NCBI RefSeq assembly: GCF_001306415.1
Contig: NZ_LDJX01000007.1
Coordinates: 157,608-221,607, forward strand
Length of the DNA stretch: 64,000 nt
Direction: 5' to 3'
DNA from: Croceitalea dokdonensis DOKDO 023
GTDB lineage: Bacteria; Bacteroidota; Bacteroidia; Flavobacteriales; Flavobacteriaceae
Below the pieces are notes generated by a model that made no database searches, was not told the origin of the DNA, and saw only the letters and a list, made by a program, of their open reading frames with translations. The translations under genes and the position numbers were made by a program. The number at the start of each line of letters is the position of its first letter. The stretch's first letter is position 1. Positions 26,554 through 35,859 of this stretch are shown in pieces.

Positions 26554-29349
26554 ATGAAAAAAAATAATGGTGCAGGACACCACAGGATATTTATGGTACT
26601 GCAGCTTGCCATTTTAGGAAGTATATTGCTGTTGGGGGGCTGCACCGATGCCGGTAGCCTAGAAAAACCTTTGGATTTAAGCTTAAACGAGGGCTTTAAA
26701 GACCCCATTGGCTTTTATGATGATACGCCGGTATTTTCATGGAAGCTGCCCCAAAAAATTAAGGTTCAAAGTGCCTATAGAATTGTGGTTGCCTCCAAAC
26801 CAGAACTTTTGCCAAATTCCCCAGACCTCTGGGACTCAGGCAAGGTAGTCTCCGATAGGTCACTATACGTTCCGTATGGAGCCAAGCCATTATCCTCCAG
26901 GGATAAAGTATTTTGGCAGGTGCAATTTTGGGATGGTAATGGTTCCGCTTCCCAATGGAGCGATACGGCATTTATGGAATTGGGCTTGTTGCGAAATTCC
27001 GATTGGGGTGCACAATGGATAGGGCTAGATACCAAAAAGGACAGTATAAAAGGCCGCAACAATATTAGTATCCATACCCCACAGCTGCTGAGAAAGGATT
27101 TTGAGTTGAAAACCCAAGTTGCTGAAGCCAAACTTTATGTTACCGCTAAAGGGGTTTTTACAGGAAAAATAAACGGAAAAGCTATTAGCGATGATGTTAT
27201 GGCACCTGGATGGACCCCATACGATAAGCGAATAGAATCCATGACCTATGATGTTACCGATCTTGTACAGGAAGGGGAAAACACCCTAGGATTTCAACTT
27301 GCCTCTGGCTGGCATTTTGGTAGAATGTTATGGAACAAAATGATTTGGGGATCCAACGGCTCTCCAAAACTGTTGGCGCAATTAAAGGTGCTATATGCGG
27401 ACGGGAGCGTAGAACAAATTGTTTCGGATGGTACTTGGACCGGGACAACAAAGGGTCCCATCCGTTTTTCGGAAATCTATGATGGTGAAATTTATGACGC
27501 CAATATGGAACTACCGGGATGGGCCTCGCCAAAATTCAATGCTGATAATTGGTCCAAAGTGGAAACCATGCCTATCTCACCCAAAATAGCAATCGTTCCT
27601 AAAAGACATCATGCCGTTAGGAATAAATTAGTGTTGCCTACCCAAAGTATCATTAAACCCAAGGAAGGTAAGGCCGTTATTTTTAATTTGGAGCAGAATA
27701 TGGTAGGGGTTCCCAAACTTAGAGTGCCCATGAAGAAAGGGGATACCTTAAAGATTAGGTTCTCAGAAATGCTGGATCCAGATGGTACGTTCTACACGGA
27801 CAACTATCGGTCTGCAAAATCAACGGATTATTATATTGCATCAAAGGATGGGCTTATAGATTGGAACCCTACGTTTACCTTCCACGGTTTTCAGTACGTA
27901 GAACTCAGTGGGTTTGATGCTACCAAAACACCCGACAAAGATTGGGTAAGCGGCCTTGTGCAGTATTCTGATTTTGATGCTAACGGAACCTTTACTTCCT
28001 CCCATGACAAGCTCAATCAACTCCAAAACAATATAGTTTGGGGGTTGCGCGGCAATTTTTTTGATATTCCTACAGATTGTCCCCAAAGGGATGAACGTTT
28101 GGGTTGGACGGGTGATGCCCAGGTATTTGCCCCCACTTCCATGTTCAATGCCAAGGTGTACTCTTTTTGGGCCAGTTGGCTGCAAACGCTCAGGGAGTCA
28201 CAATTCAAAAATGGCGGGGTGCCTTTTGTAGCTCCCGATGTGTTAAAAAATGACAGGGCAAGTTCTGGATGGGGAGATGCGGCCGTTATTATTCCTTGGG
28301 ATTTGTACCGGAGGACGGGTGATACCACCGTATTGTCAGAAAATTATCAGATGATGAAAAATTGGGTGGCCTATCATGAAACACAAACAGCGGAACTCAT
28401 TTCGGATATGAACTCCTTTGGGGACTGGTTACAGCCTTTTCAATCAGAAGACAGCAGAAAAAGGGGGGATACCTCCAAAAACTTAATTGGTACGGCATTC
28501 TTTGCACATGCCGCCAACCTCACCTCAAAAGCAGCAGAGGTATTGGGTAAGACACAAGAAGCTACCAGCTACCACAATCTTTATAAGGAGGTTGCCAAAG
28601 CTTTTGAAAATGAGTTTTTTGATGCGGAGGGAAAAATCAAAAATGGCACAGCCACCCAAACGGGCTATTTGTTGGCACTGGACTTTGAGTTGCTGTCCGA
28701 TGCCATTGAGGAAAAAGCAAAAGGACATTTGATAACTACCATTAGCGAAGCGGACAATCATTTGAGAACGGGATTTTTGGGCACACCGCTGTTACCTCGG
28801 GTCTTGGATGCCATGGGCGAAACCGATTTGATGTATGGGATATTGATGAAGGAAACCTATCCCTCTTGGTTCTACAGCATTAACCAAGGTGCTACCACCA
28901 TGTGGGAACGTTGGAATAGTTATAGCAGGTTAGAAGGCTATAACCCAGAATCCATGAACAGCCTTAATCATTATGCTTACGGAGCCGTTGGGGAATGGAT
29001 GTATGAGCGTATTGCGGGAATTCAACCGCTGGAACCGGGATATAAAAAAATTCGTATTGCCCCATTGCCCGGTGGTGGTCTCACCTCTGCGGGGGCCACT
29101 TATGATTCGCCTTATGGTGTTGTTAGATCCTCTTGGCACATCAACGGAGATACTTTTTATTTAGAGGCTGAGGTTCCCTCAAACACTACTGGGGTTATTT
29201 CCATTCCCACTCGGGAGAAGGAAAGTGTATTGGTCAATGGCCAGGGCATGGAACAGCTTAATATAGTAAGTTCAACGGACAAAACAGAAAATACACTCAC
29301 GTTTCAGGTTTCGGCTGGTACCTACTCCATCCAAGCAAACCTAGATTAA
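26554..29349 (+). CDS. GH78 alpha-L-rhamnosidase lipoprotein
   Basis: 931 aa from ATG 26554; a GTG two codons earlier is a possible alternative. A lipobox (LLLGGC) ends the signal, so the enzyme is a surface or periplasmic lipoprotein. Domains in order: an Ig-like N-terminal domain (VFSWKLPQKIKVQSAYRI), rhamnosidase beta domains, an (alpha/alpha)6 catalytic domain with the GH78 motif DCPQRDERLGWTGD at about 508-521, and a C-terminal beta domain (IAPLPGGGLTSAGATYDSPY). GH78 enzymes release terminal alpha-L-rhamnose. It is the first gene of a run with two sulfatases, 11 bp before the next gene, which fits removal of rhamnose after desulfation. Confidence 0.93.
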   Translation: MKKNNGAGHHRIFMVLQLAILGSILLLGGCTDAGSLEKPLDLSLNEGFKDPIGFYDDTPVFSWKLPQKIKVQSAYRIVVASKPELLPNSPDLWDSGKVVSDRSLYVPYGAKPLSSRDKVFWQVQFWDGNGSASQWSDTAFMELGLLRNSDWGAQWIGLDTKKDSIKGRNNISIHTPQLLRKDFELKTQVAEAKLYVTAKGVFTGKINGKAISDDVMAPGWTPYDKRIESMTYDVTDLVQEGENTLGFQLASGWHFGRMLWNKMIWGSNGSPKLLAQLKVLYADGSVEQIVSDGTWTGTTKGPIRFSEIYDGEIYDANMELPGWASPKFNADNWSKVETMPISPKIAIVPKRHHAVRNKLVLPTQSIIKPKEGKAVIFNLEQNMVGVPKLRVPMKKGDTLKIRFSEMLDPDGTFYTDNYRSAKSTDYYIASKDGLIDWNPTFTFHGFQYVELSGFDATKTPDKDWVSGLVQYSDFDANGTFTSSHDKLNQLQNNIVWGLRGNFFDIPTDCPQRDERLGWTGDAQVFAPTSMFNAKVYSFWASWLQTLRESQFKNGGVPFVAPDVLKNDRASSGWGDAAVIIPWDLYRRTGDTTVLSENYQMMKNWVAYHETQTAELISDMNSFGDWLQPFQSEDSRKRGDTSKNLIGTAFFAHAANLTSKAAEVLGKTQEATSYHNLYKEVAKAFENEFFDAEGKIKNGTATQTGYLLALDFELLSDAIEEKAKGHLITTISEADNHLRTGFLGTPLLPRVLDAMGETDLMYGILMKETYPSWFYSINQGATTMWERWNSYSRLEGYNPESMNSLNHYAYGAVGEWMYERIAGIQPLEPGYKKIRIAPLPGGGLTSAGATYDSPYGVVRSSWHINGDTFYLEAEVPSNTTGVISIPTREKESVLVNGQGMEQLNIVSSTDKTENTLTFQVSAGTYSIQANLD

Positions 29350-29360
29350 AACTGCCTATT

Positions 29361-30701
29361 ATGAGAACTTACACCATCGGCTGCGCAATCCTTATCTTTT
29401 TGTTGAACTTTTGTGCCTGCAAGGAGTCTCCCAAGGAAAAGGAGTCCGTTAAAACGCAGCAAAAATTACCCAATATTGTTTTTATTCTGTCTGATGATCA
29501 AGCTTGGACAGATTATGGTTTTATGGGGCATGAAGTCATTAAAACGCCCAACTTGGATAAATTGGCCAGTGAGGGCTTAACCTTTGACAGGGGGTACGTG
29601 CCAACATCACTTTGTTCCCCTTCTTTGGCATCCATCATTACAGGGGTATACCCTAGAAGGCATATGGTCTTGGGCAACGATCGGGTTTTGCCCGGTGATG
29701 ATAAAAGTGTAAAACCCTCATGGCGTTCTTCTTGGCGCCCCAAGAATTATGATACGGTGATTAAGCATTTTAACACTTTGCAGACCTTGCCAAAACTGCT
29801 AAAGGAAAAGGGATACCTATCTTTTCAAACCGGTAAATGGTGGTTGGGCAATTATAAAAATGGTGGTTTTGATTATGGGATGACCCATGGCGACCCAGAA
29901 AGGGGTGGAAGACACGGGGACTACGGTCTTGAAATTGGCCGTCAAGGAATGGACACCCTTTACAATTATATAGATTTGGCCCTGGAGAAAAAGAAGCCCT
30001 TTTTTATGTGGTATGCACCATTTTTACCACATTCCCCGCATACCCCACCAGATAGTCTTTTGCAAAAATACCTTCCAAAGGCACCTACGGAATATGTGGC
30101 CAAATATTGGGCCATGTGCGAGTGGTTTGATCAAACTTGTGGTCAACTCATGGATTATATTGAGGAGAAGGGGGAGACGGAAAACACTTTGTTTGTCTAC
30201 GTATGCGATAATGGATGGGTACAGAATCTGGATAATGCCACCTATAATAAAAATTCTAAACGTTCCCCTTATGATTATGGCCTTCGGACCCCTATCATGT
30301 ACAAATGGAAGGGCAAAATAATGCCGTTCAGGGATACCGTAAACCTCACCAGCAGTTTGGACATGGTGCCTACGGTCTTGAATTTGTTGGATATGGATAT
30401 TCCAGCGGGGATGGACGGTATTGATATTCTTGATAAAGAGGCCCTAAATAATAGGGAGGCTATTTTTGGTGAAATCTATGCCCATGATTTTAACACCCTT
30501 GAAGGAAGCCTGTTTTACCGTATGGCGATGACCAACCCTTACAAACTCATCTTACCGGACGCAGAAAACCAACCAGACGAAACCGTAAAACTATACCATA
30601 TTTTTAAAGATCCTACGGAACAGCAAAATTTAGCGGAGGAACGGCCAGAAATTGTGGCAAGGCTAAAACAAATGATACAGGAAGACTGGAAAGAAAAATA
30701 G
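29361..30701 (+). CDS. S1 family sulfatase lipoprotein with a CSPSL active-site motif
   Basis: 446 aa. The signal ends in the lipobox-like LLNFCAC. The sulfatase fold begins at about residue 38 (NIVFILSDDQAWTDYGFMG) with the metal ligands DD. The formylglycine site is Cys85 in LCSPSLASIITG, where the usual Arg of CxPxR is Leu. A C-terminal metal-binding block is present (YVCDNGWVQ). It should remove sulfate from the polysaccharide in the periplasm once the cysteine is matured. The Arg-to-Leu change may alter maturation or catalysis. It follows the GH78 gene and precedes another sulfatase by 7 bp. Confidence 0.9.
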   Translation: MRTYTIGCAILIFLLNFCACKESPKEKESVKTQQKLPNIVFILSDDQAWTDYGFMGHEVIKTPNLDKLASEGLTFDRGYVPTSLCSPSLASIITGVYPRRHMVLGNDRVLPGDDKSVKPSWRSSWRPKNYDTVIKHFNTLQTLPKLLKEKGYLSFQTGKWWLGNYKNGGFDYGMTHGDPERGGRHGDYGLEIGRQGMDTLYNYIDLALEKKKPFFMWYAPFLPHSPHTPPDSLLQKYLPKAPTEYVAKYWAMCEWFDQTCGQLMDYIEEKGETENTLFVYVCDNGWVQNLDNATYNKNSKRSPYDYGLRTPIMYKWKGKIMPFRDTVNLTSSLDMVPTVLNLLDMDIPAGMDGIDILDKEALNNREAIFGEIYAHDFNTLEGSLFYRMAMTNPYKLILPDAENQPDETVKLYHIFKDPTEQQNLAEERPEIVARLKQMIQEDWKEK

Positions 30702-30708
30702 TTATAAC

Positions 30709-32220
30709 GTGAATTGTAAAAAGATTATTTCGGCCATATGTCTTTTGCTCTTGGCCATGGGGTGTAAAAACAAAACAACCTCTGACGCTGCTGCGATAAA
30801 AACTCCCAACGTGCTGTTTATTGCCGTGGACGATTTAAATACAATGTTAGGCAGTTATGGCGGTCCTGCCATAACCCCAAATCTTGATAAATTGGCAGCC
30901 ATGGGGGTACAGTTTAATGACGCCCATTGCCAAGCGCCTCTTTGTGGTCCGTCCAGAGCCTCACTTATGACTGGGTTAAGACCTTCAACTACAGGTATTT
31001 ATGGCATGATTCCCGACGAAAAGATAGGCTCCAACCACCCTACGGACAAAAAAAATGTAGTGCTATTACCTGAGTATTTTAAAAAGAATGGCTACCATAC
31101 CATGGGTATTGGCAAATTGTTTCATCATCATGCGCCCGATGGTCTTTTTGATGAATCCGGTGGCCGGGTAAAAGGGTTTGGTCCCTTGCCAAAAGAGCGC
31201 TTTGTGTGGGACGGTTTTGGTACATCGGATAGAAAAAACTATGGAAAGACAAGCACAGACTGGGGCGCTTTTCCCGAGGCAGATTCGCTGATGCCAGACC
31301 ATCAATCCGTGAATTGGGCCATAGAACGGTTGAACAGAACCTATGATCAACCCTTCTTTATGGGCGTTGGCTTTTTGAGGGTGCATGTTCCCCTCTATGT
31401 GCCCCAAAAATGGTTTGATTTATATCCATTGGACAGCATCAAAACAATGCCTTATTTAAAAGACGATTTAAAGGATGTTCCCCCAGTTGCACATAAAATA
31501 AATGATTTACCCATGATGCCTTCAACGGAATGGGCAATTTCAAGCGGGGAATGGCCTAAGATTATTCAGGCTTATTTGGCCTGTATCAGTTTTGTGGATT
31601 ATGAAATAGGGAGGTTATTGGACCAACTGAACAATAGTGATTATGCAGATAATACCGTCATTGTACTATGGTCCGATCACGGGTATCGCCTTGGTGAAAA
31701 AGGAACTTTTGCCAAACATGCACTTTGGAATACGGCTACCAAAGTTCCCTTGGTATTTGCCGGGCCAAAGCTCCCTAATGGGCGTATAGTAGAGGAGCCT
31801 GTAGAACTGTTGTCCATATACCCTACTTTATTAGAGATATGTGGTTTGCCTACTAACGATAGTAATGAAGGGAGCAGTCTGGTTCCGTTGATACAGGGTA
31901 AAAAGCTTGAACATGCTTCCGTGGCCATAACTACATTTGGGATGAACAACCATACGGTAAAAACCAAAAGGTATAGATATATCAGGTATGAAGATGGCGG
32001 TGAGGAATTGTATGACCATAAGACGGACCCAAATGAGTTCCATAACCTGGCTGCTGATAACTCTTATAAAGAGGTACTGCTTTCGTTAAGTGAAAACCTT
32101 CCCAGTACTAACGCCAAATGGGATGTTGATTCCCAATACACCTTCCAACCCTATTTCGTAGAGCAAAAATCACGGACAACCAAAGCTGATGTACCGGTAA
32201 CAGAGCCAGTGGGGAACTGA
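30709..32220 (+). CDS. S1 family sulfatase (iduronate-2-sulfatase-like), lipoprotein
   Basis: 503 aa starting at GTG 30709; it begins NCKKIISAICLLLLAMGC, a lipoprotein signal. The formylglycine site is Cys79 in LCGPSRASLMTG, a full CxPxR motif. The NVLFIAVDDLNTMLGSYGG start and LWSDHGYRLGEKGTFAKH block are typical of the iduronate-2-sulfatase-like group. Related enzymes in ulvan loci act on sulfated rhamnose; the substrate here is inferred only. It closes the first operon segment, and a 578-bp gap follows. Confidence 0.92.
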   Translation: MNCKKIISAICLLLLAMGCKNKTTSDAAAIKTPNVLFIAVDDLNTMLGSYGGPAITPNLDKLAAMGVQFNDAHCQAPLCGPSRASLMTGLRPSTTGIYGMIPDEKIGSNHPTDKKNVVLLPEYFKKNGYHTMGIGKLFHHHAPDGLFDESGGRVKGFGPLPKERFVWDGFGTSDRKNYGKTSTDWGAFPEADSLMPDHQSVNWAIERLNRTYDQPFFMGVGFLRVHVPLYVPQKWFDLYPLDSIKTMPYLKDDLKDVPPVAHKINDLPMMPSTEWAISSGEWPKIIQAYLACISFVDYEIGRLLDQLNNSDYADNTVIVLWSDHGYRLGEKGTFAKHALWNTATKVPLVFAGPKLPNGRIVEEPVELLSIYPTLLEICGLPTNDSNEGSSLVPLIQGKKLEHASVAITTFGMNNHTVKTKRYRYIRYEDGGEELYDHKTDPNEFHNLAADNSYKEVLLSLSENLPSTNAKWDVDSQYTFQPYFVEQKSRTTKADVPVTEPVGN

Positions 32221-32340
32221 TTACTGATTTTGTGTTATGTTGACTTGTTTATGGCCGTTGCACAAGGCTATTGCCTACAAATACCGTAGCTAAGATTTCA
32301 TTACCTCATCTTACACAACTTGGTTCGCAAGTTCTCGGAT

Positions 32341-32360
32341 AAACCTATTGCAATGGGTTT
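32341..32360. promoter_or_regulatory. 20-bp dyad in the 578-bp gap before susC
   Basis: AAACCTATTG and CAATGGGTTT form an inverted repeat with one G-U mismatch. No T run follows, so an operator or a weak transcript end are both possible. The gap 32221-32798 otherwise contains no plausible gene. A near-match to the -7 consensus, TACTTTTC at 32764-32771, lies 28 bp before the susC start. Confidence 0.3.
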
Positions 32361-32798
32361 ATGGGTTCCGATGTGATGTATGACACAAATGACAGTGATG
32401 ACCAGATGGTTTAAGCCCAAGATATGCTGTTTAGGCAGCCCTTTTTCCTTAAATGGCTTGGCATTATTGCCAATTCAGTAAAATGCTAATACCAGGTCCT
32501 GTGATTGCCTAATTCACATGAGGGGTGTCCCATTGGAATATGCCCAATAATTCTCAACTGAAATGGTGTACATAGGGGTATCGGAATTTGGAAAAATAGG
32601 AACTTCAAAATCTCGGGCATTATAATTTACGAAATTACCGTATTAAATGTTAAAATTTTAGGATATGAAAAACTTTATGAATGCCCTGTAATCAACGGAA
32701 ATCTCGCTTTTTTGATTAAAACAGGACAGTACAGCACAGGATGGCATCTTTAGGGCTTCCCTATACTTTTCCTCTACAAGAACTAAAATAACGACCTT

Positions 32799-35700
32799 AT
32801 GAAAAAAACAATTCGAACTTCAAAAAAAATGGGCCTGAGCAAATTCCTGCTGGTATGGCTTATGGCCATGGGCAGTTTGGTAGCCTCTGCCCAACAAACG
32901 GTATCAGGAACGGTTTCTGATGCTGATGGGCCTTTGCCGGGCGCTTCTGTTGTGGTCAAAGGCACCACGAGGGGGGTGTCAACAGATTTTGATGGTAATT
33001 TCAGTATTGAAGCGGCACCTGAAGATGTTTTGTTGGTTACCTATATCGGGTATACCCAACAGGAAATCACCGTAGGTAGCCAAACCCAGATCAATGTCAT
33101 TTTAGAAGCCGGTAATAAACTGGACGAGGTGGTGGTCATAGGTTATGGTACCCAGAGGAAATCGGATTTAACGGGCTCTGTAGCATCTGTAAGTTCAGAA
33201 GAGATTACCCAGATTCCAACATCTAGGGTGGACCAGGTGCTACAAGGTAGGGCCGCTGGTGTCCAGGTTACACAATCCAGTGGTGCCCCAGGTGCGGGAA
33301 CCGCAATTAGGGTAAGGGGTGGTAACTCCATCACGGGTAGCAATGAACCGCTTTTTGTCATTGATGGTATTGTAGTAGGCACCAATTTCAATTTAAACAA
33401 CATTAACCCCAACGATATTCAATCCTTGGAAATATTAAAAGATGCCTCCTCCATTGCCATCTATGGTTCAAGGGGAGCTAATGGGGTTGTTTTGGTCACT
33501 ACCAAAAGTGGACGTGGTAGACCGGGTAAACCTCAAGTGAGCGTAAATACGTTTACCAGTATGCAAATGCTACCAGAACTCCCTGATATTTTAACCCGGG
33601 AAGAACAAATTGCCTTTACTAATGAACATAATACCTTTAGAGGGGTGGCAATTCCTTTCCCAGATGACCCATCTACCTATCCGGACAATGATTGGGTGGG
33701 TTTAACTACCGGAGCAGCGCCAATTCACAATGTGGATATATCCATTGCGGGCTCCGCCGAAAATGTGAACTATTACAATTCTTTTAATTATTTTAACCAA
33801 GAGGGTATCGTAAAGAGCACAGGAATAGAAAAATTCATTTTTCGTTCTAATTTAGATATCGACCTTAATGATAACTTAAAGGCAGGTTTCCGTATCAATT
33901 ACTCTAGAATTAAAAACAATAATGGGCTTACCAGTTTTGCGGGCAATTTTTTTGGTACGCTAAGAACACAGCCTGCATTCAATGATGATGGTACCTTTAA
34001 CGGCTTTAATGACGTGGTCGGTGCGCCATTTAACAATCCTCTGGCGAATTTTGAGCTGAACACCAACGAGACCTTTACCAACAATCTATTGGCTACCGCG
34101 TATTTGGAATACCGTCCCGCCCCAGGTTGGACGATTCGGTCTACCTTTAGCCCAGAATTTAATAATACCAAGCGCAATAGGTTTAATTCCAGTCAGTTGC
34201 CCGGAAATCTTGCTGTTGGTATCACTGATGGCGGAAATGCAAGCGTAAGGACCGTTGCCGGTGTCAACATCAACAATGAAAACACCATACAGTACCAAAC
34301 GGACATTGATGAAAATCATGGCTTAACAGTGCTTGCGGGTGCTTCCTTCCAGAAGATTACCAATGAAATCACGGAGGCAGAGGCTTTTGGAATTACCAGT
34401 GACGCAACAGGATTTAACAATCTAGGCAATTCAGACCCCATTAGGTCCGTTGTAAGTAGTGATTTTAATGCCTTCCAGATTGCTTCCTTTTTCGGAAGGA
34501 TCAACTATGACTACAAAAATAAGTACCTGTTAACCTTAGTGGGAAGAAGTGATGGTAGTTCTGTTTTTGCTCCTGGAAACAAGTATGAATTCTATCCATC
34601 GGTAGCAGGAGCATGGAAAATCAGCGAAGAGGATTTTATGCAAGACCAGAGTGTTTTCTCTGATTTAAAGTTAAGGGCCAGTTGGGGGCGCTCCGGTAAC
34701 CAAGCTATAGGACCTTACAGGACATTAGGACTGTTAACAGAGGCAAATACAACACTTAACGGCGCAGAAGTGCCAGGCCTAACTTTAGGTAGACCTGCAA
34801 ACCCAAACCTACAATGGGAAACCACCTCCTCTTTGGATATAGCCATAGAGGCATCCTTGTTTGGGGGTAGAATCTTTACGGAGTTCAACTATTACCAAAA
34901 AGAGACCAACGATCTTTTATTGGACGTGACCATACCTAGACAAACTGGTTTTACGAGTCAGTTGCAAAATGTTGGTTCACTTGCGAATAGAGGGTGGGAA
35001 CTATTGATCAATTCTACCAATATCTCTAACAGCGACTTTACCTGGAATTCTACGTTGACCTTGGCACGGAATAAAAATGAAATTTTGGATTTAGGGGGCC
35101 AACCATTTATAGACCTTGTGGTGGATCCTATTATAGGTTCCGGTAATACACGATTGATCGTTGGTGAGTCAGTTCCGGTCTTCACCGGATTAAATTACTT
35201 GGGTACCTGGAAAAGCCAAGAAGAAATTGATGCATCGGGCAGAACGGACCCACAGGTAGTTGGTGGACCTCGTTTCCAAGATTTAAATGGTGATGGTATT
35301 GCGTCAACAGAGGACAACGTGGTGCTTGGAAGTCCTTTTCCCGATTTGATTTTTGGTCTCGAAAACTCATTTTCATACAAGAATTTTGATTTTACTTTCT
35401 TTTTTCAAGGTACCACAGGTAATGAGGTATTTAATCTAAGAATGCGAAACCACTATTTTAATCGTGCCGAAACCGTGAAGTTTGGAGACTTAAGAGATAG
35501 GTGGACACCCGATAACCCAAATTCCAACGTGCCTAGGGCAGGTTCAGACTCCGTTACAAATACACCAATTAATTCAGAGTATGTGGAAGATGGTTCGCAT
35601 ATTAGACTCAAAACGGTACGATTGGCCTATAACTTTCCGGCCAACGATATATTTAAGGGAGTAAAAAACGCTACGGTATATGTATCCGGTGCTAACTTGT

Positions 35701-35849
35701 TGTTGTTTTCCAAGACTAGGTTAATTGAGCCTGAGGCCAATAACTTTAACGAAGGGAATAACCAATTTGGTAATATTGCACTAGGATTCTTGGACGGGCA
35801 ATATCCCAACCCTAGAATTATCACCCTTGGGCTAAACGTAACTTTTTAA
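32799..35849 (+). CDS. susC: SusC-like TonB-dependent outer-membrane transporter
   Basis: 1016 aa. Signal peptide to about residue 32 (LVASAQ), then a carboxypeptidase D regulatory-like domain (QTVSGTVSDADGPLPGASVV), a TonB-box-like segment (LDEVVVIGYGTQ), a plug domain (VDQVLQGRAAGVQVTQSSGA) and a 22-strand barrel ending in LGLNVTF. It imports oligosaccharides across the outer membrane using TonB energy. It is paired with the SusD-like gene 11 bp downstream. The oligosaccharide is probably released by the enzymes of this locus. Confidence 0.95.
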   Translation: MKKTIRTSKKMGLSKFLLVWLMAMGSLVASAQQTVSGTVSDADGPLPGASVVVKGTTRGVSTDFDGNFSIEAAPEDVLLVTYIGYTQQEITVGSQTQINVILEAGNKLDEVVVIGYGTQRKSDLTGSVASVSSEEITQIPTSRVDQVLQGRAAGVQVTQSSGAPGAGTAIRVRGGNSITGSNEPLFVIDGIVVGTNFNLNNINPNDIQSLEILKDASSIAIYGSRGANGVVLVTTKSGRGRPGKPQVSVNTFTSMQMLPELPDILTREEQIAFTNEHNTFRGVAIPFPDDPSTYPDNDWVGLTTGAAPIHNVDISIAGSAENVNYYNSFNYFNQEGIVKSTGIEKFIFRSNLDIDLNDNLKAGFRINYSRIKNNNGLTSFAGNFFGTLRTQPAFNDDGTFNGFNDVVGAPFNNPLANFELNTNETFTNNLLATAYLEYRPAPGWTIRSTFSPEFNNTKRNRFNSSQLPGNLAVGITDGGNASVRTVAGVNINNENTIQYQTDIDENHGLTVLAGASFQKITNEITEAEAFGITSDATGFNNLGNSDPIRSVVSSDFNAFQIASFFGRINYDYKNKYLLTLVGRSDGSSVFAPGNKYEFYPSVAGAWKISEEDFMQDQSVFSDLKLRASWGRSGNQAIGPYRTLGLLTEANTTLNGAEVPGLTLGRPANPNLQWETTSSLDIAIEASLFGGRIFTEFNYYQKETNDLLLDVTIPRQTGFTSQLQNVGSLANRGWELLINSTNISNSDFTWNSTLTLARNKNEILDLGGQPFIDLVVDPIIGSGNTRLIVGESVPVFTGLNYLGTWKSQEEIDASGRTDPQVVGGPRFQDLNGDGIASTEDNVVLGSPFPDLIFGLENSFSYKNFDFTFFFQGTTGNEVFNLRMRNHYFNRAETVKFGDLRDRWTPDNPNSNVPRAGSDSVTNTPINSEYVEDGSHIRLKTVRLAYNFPANDIFKGVKNATVYVSGANLLLFSKTRLIEPEANNFNEGNNQFGNIALGFLDGQYPNPRIITLGLNVTF

Positions 35850-35859
35850 AAAAATAGAT

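Noticed and set aside
32221..32798. A hidden gene in the 578-bp gap before susC
   Set aside because: No frame with protein-like content was found on either strand; the gap more likely holds control sequences.
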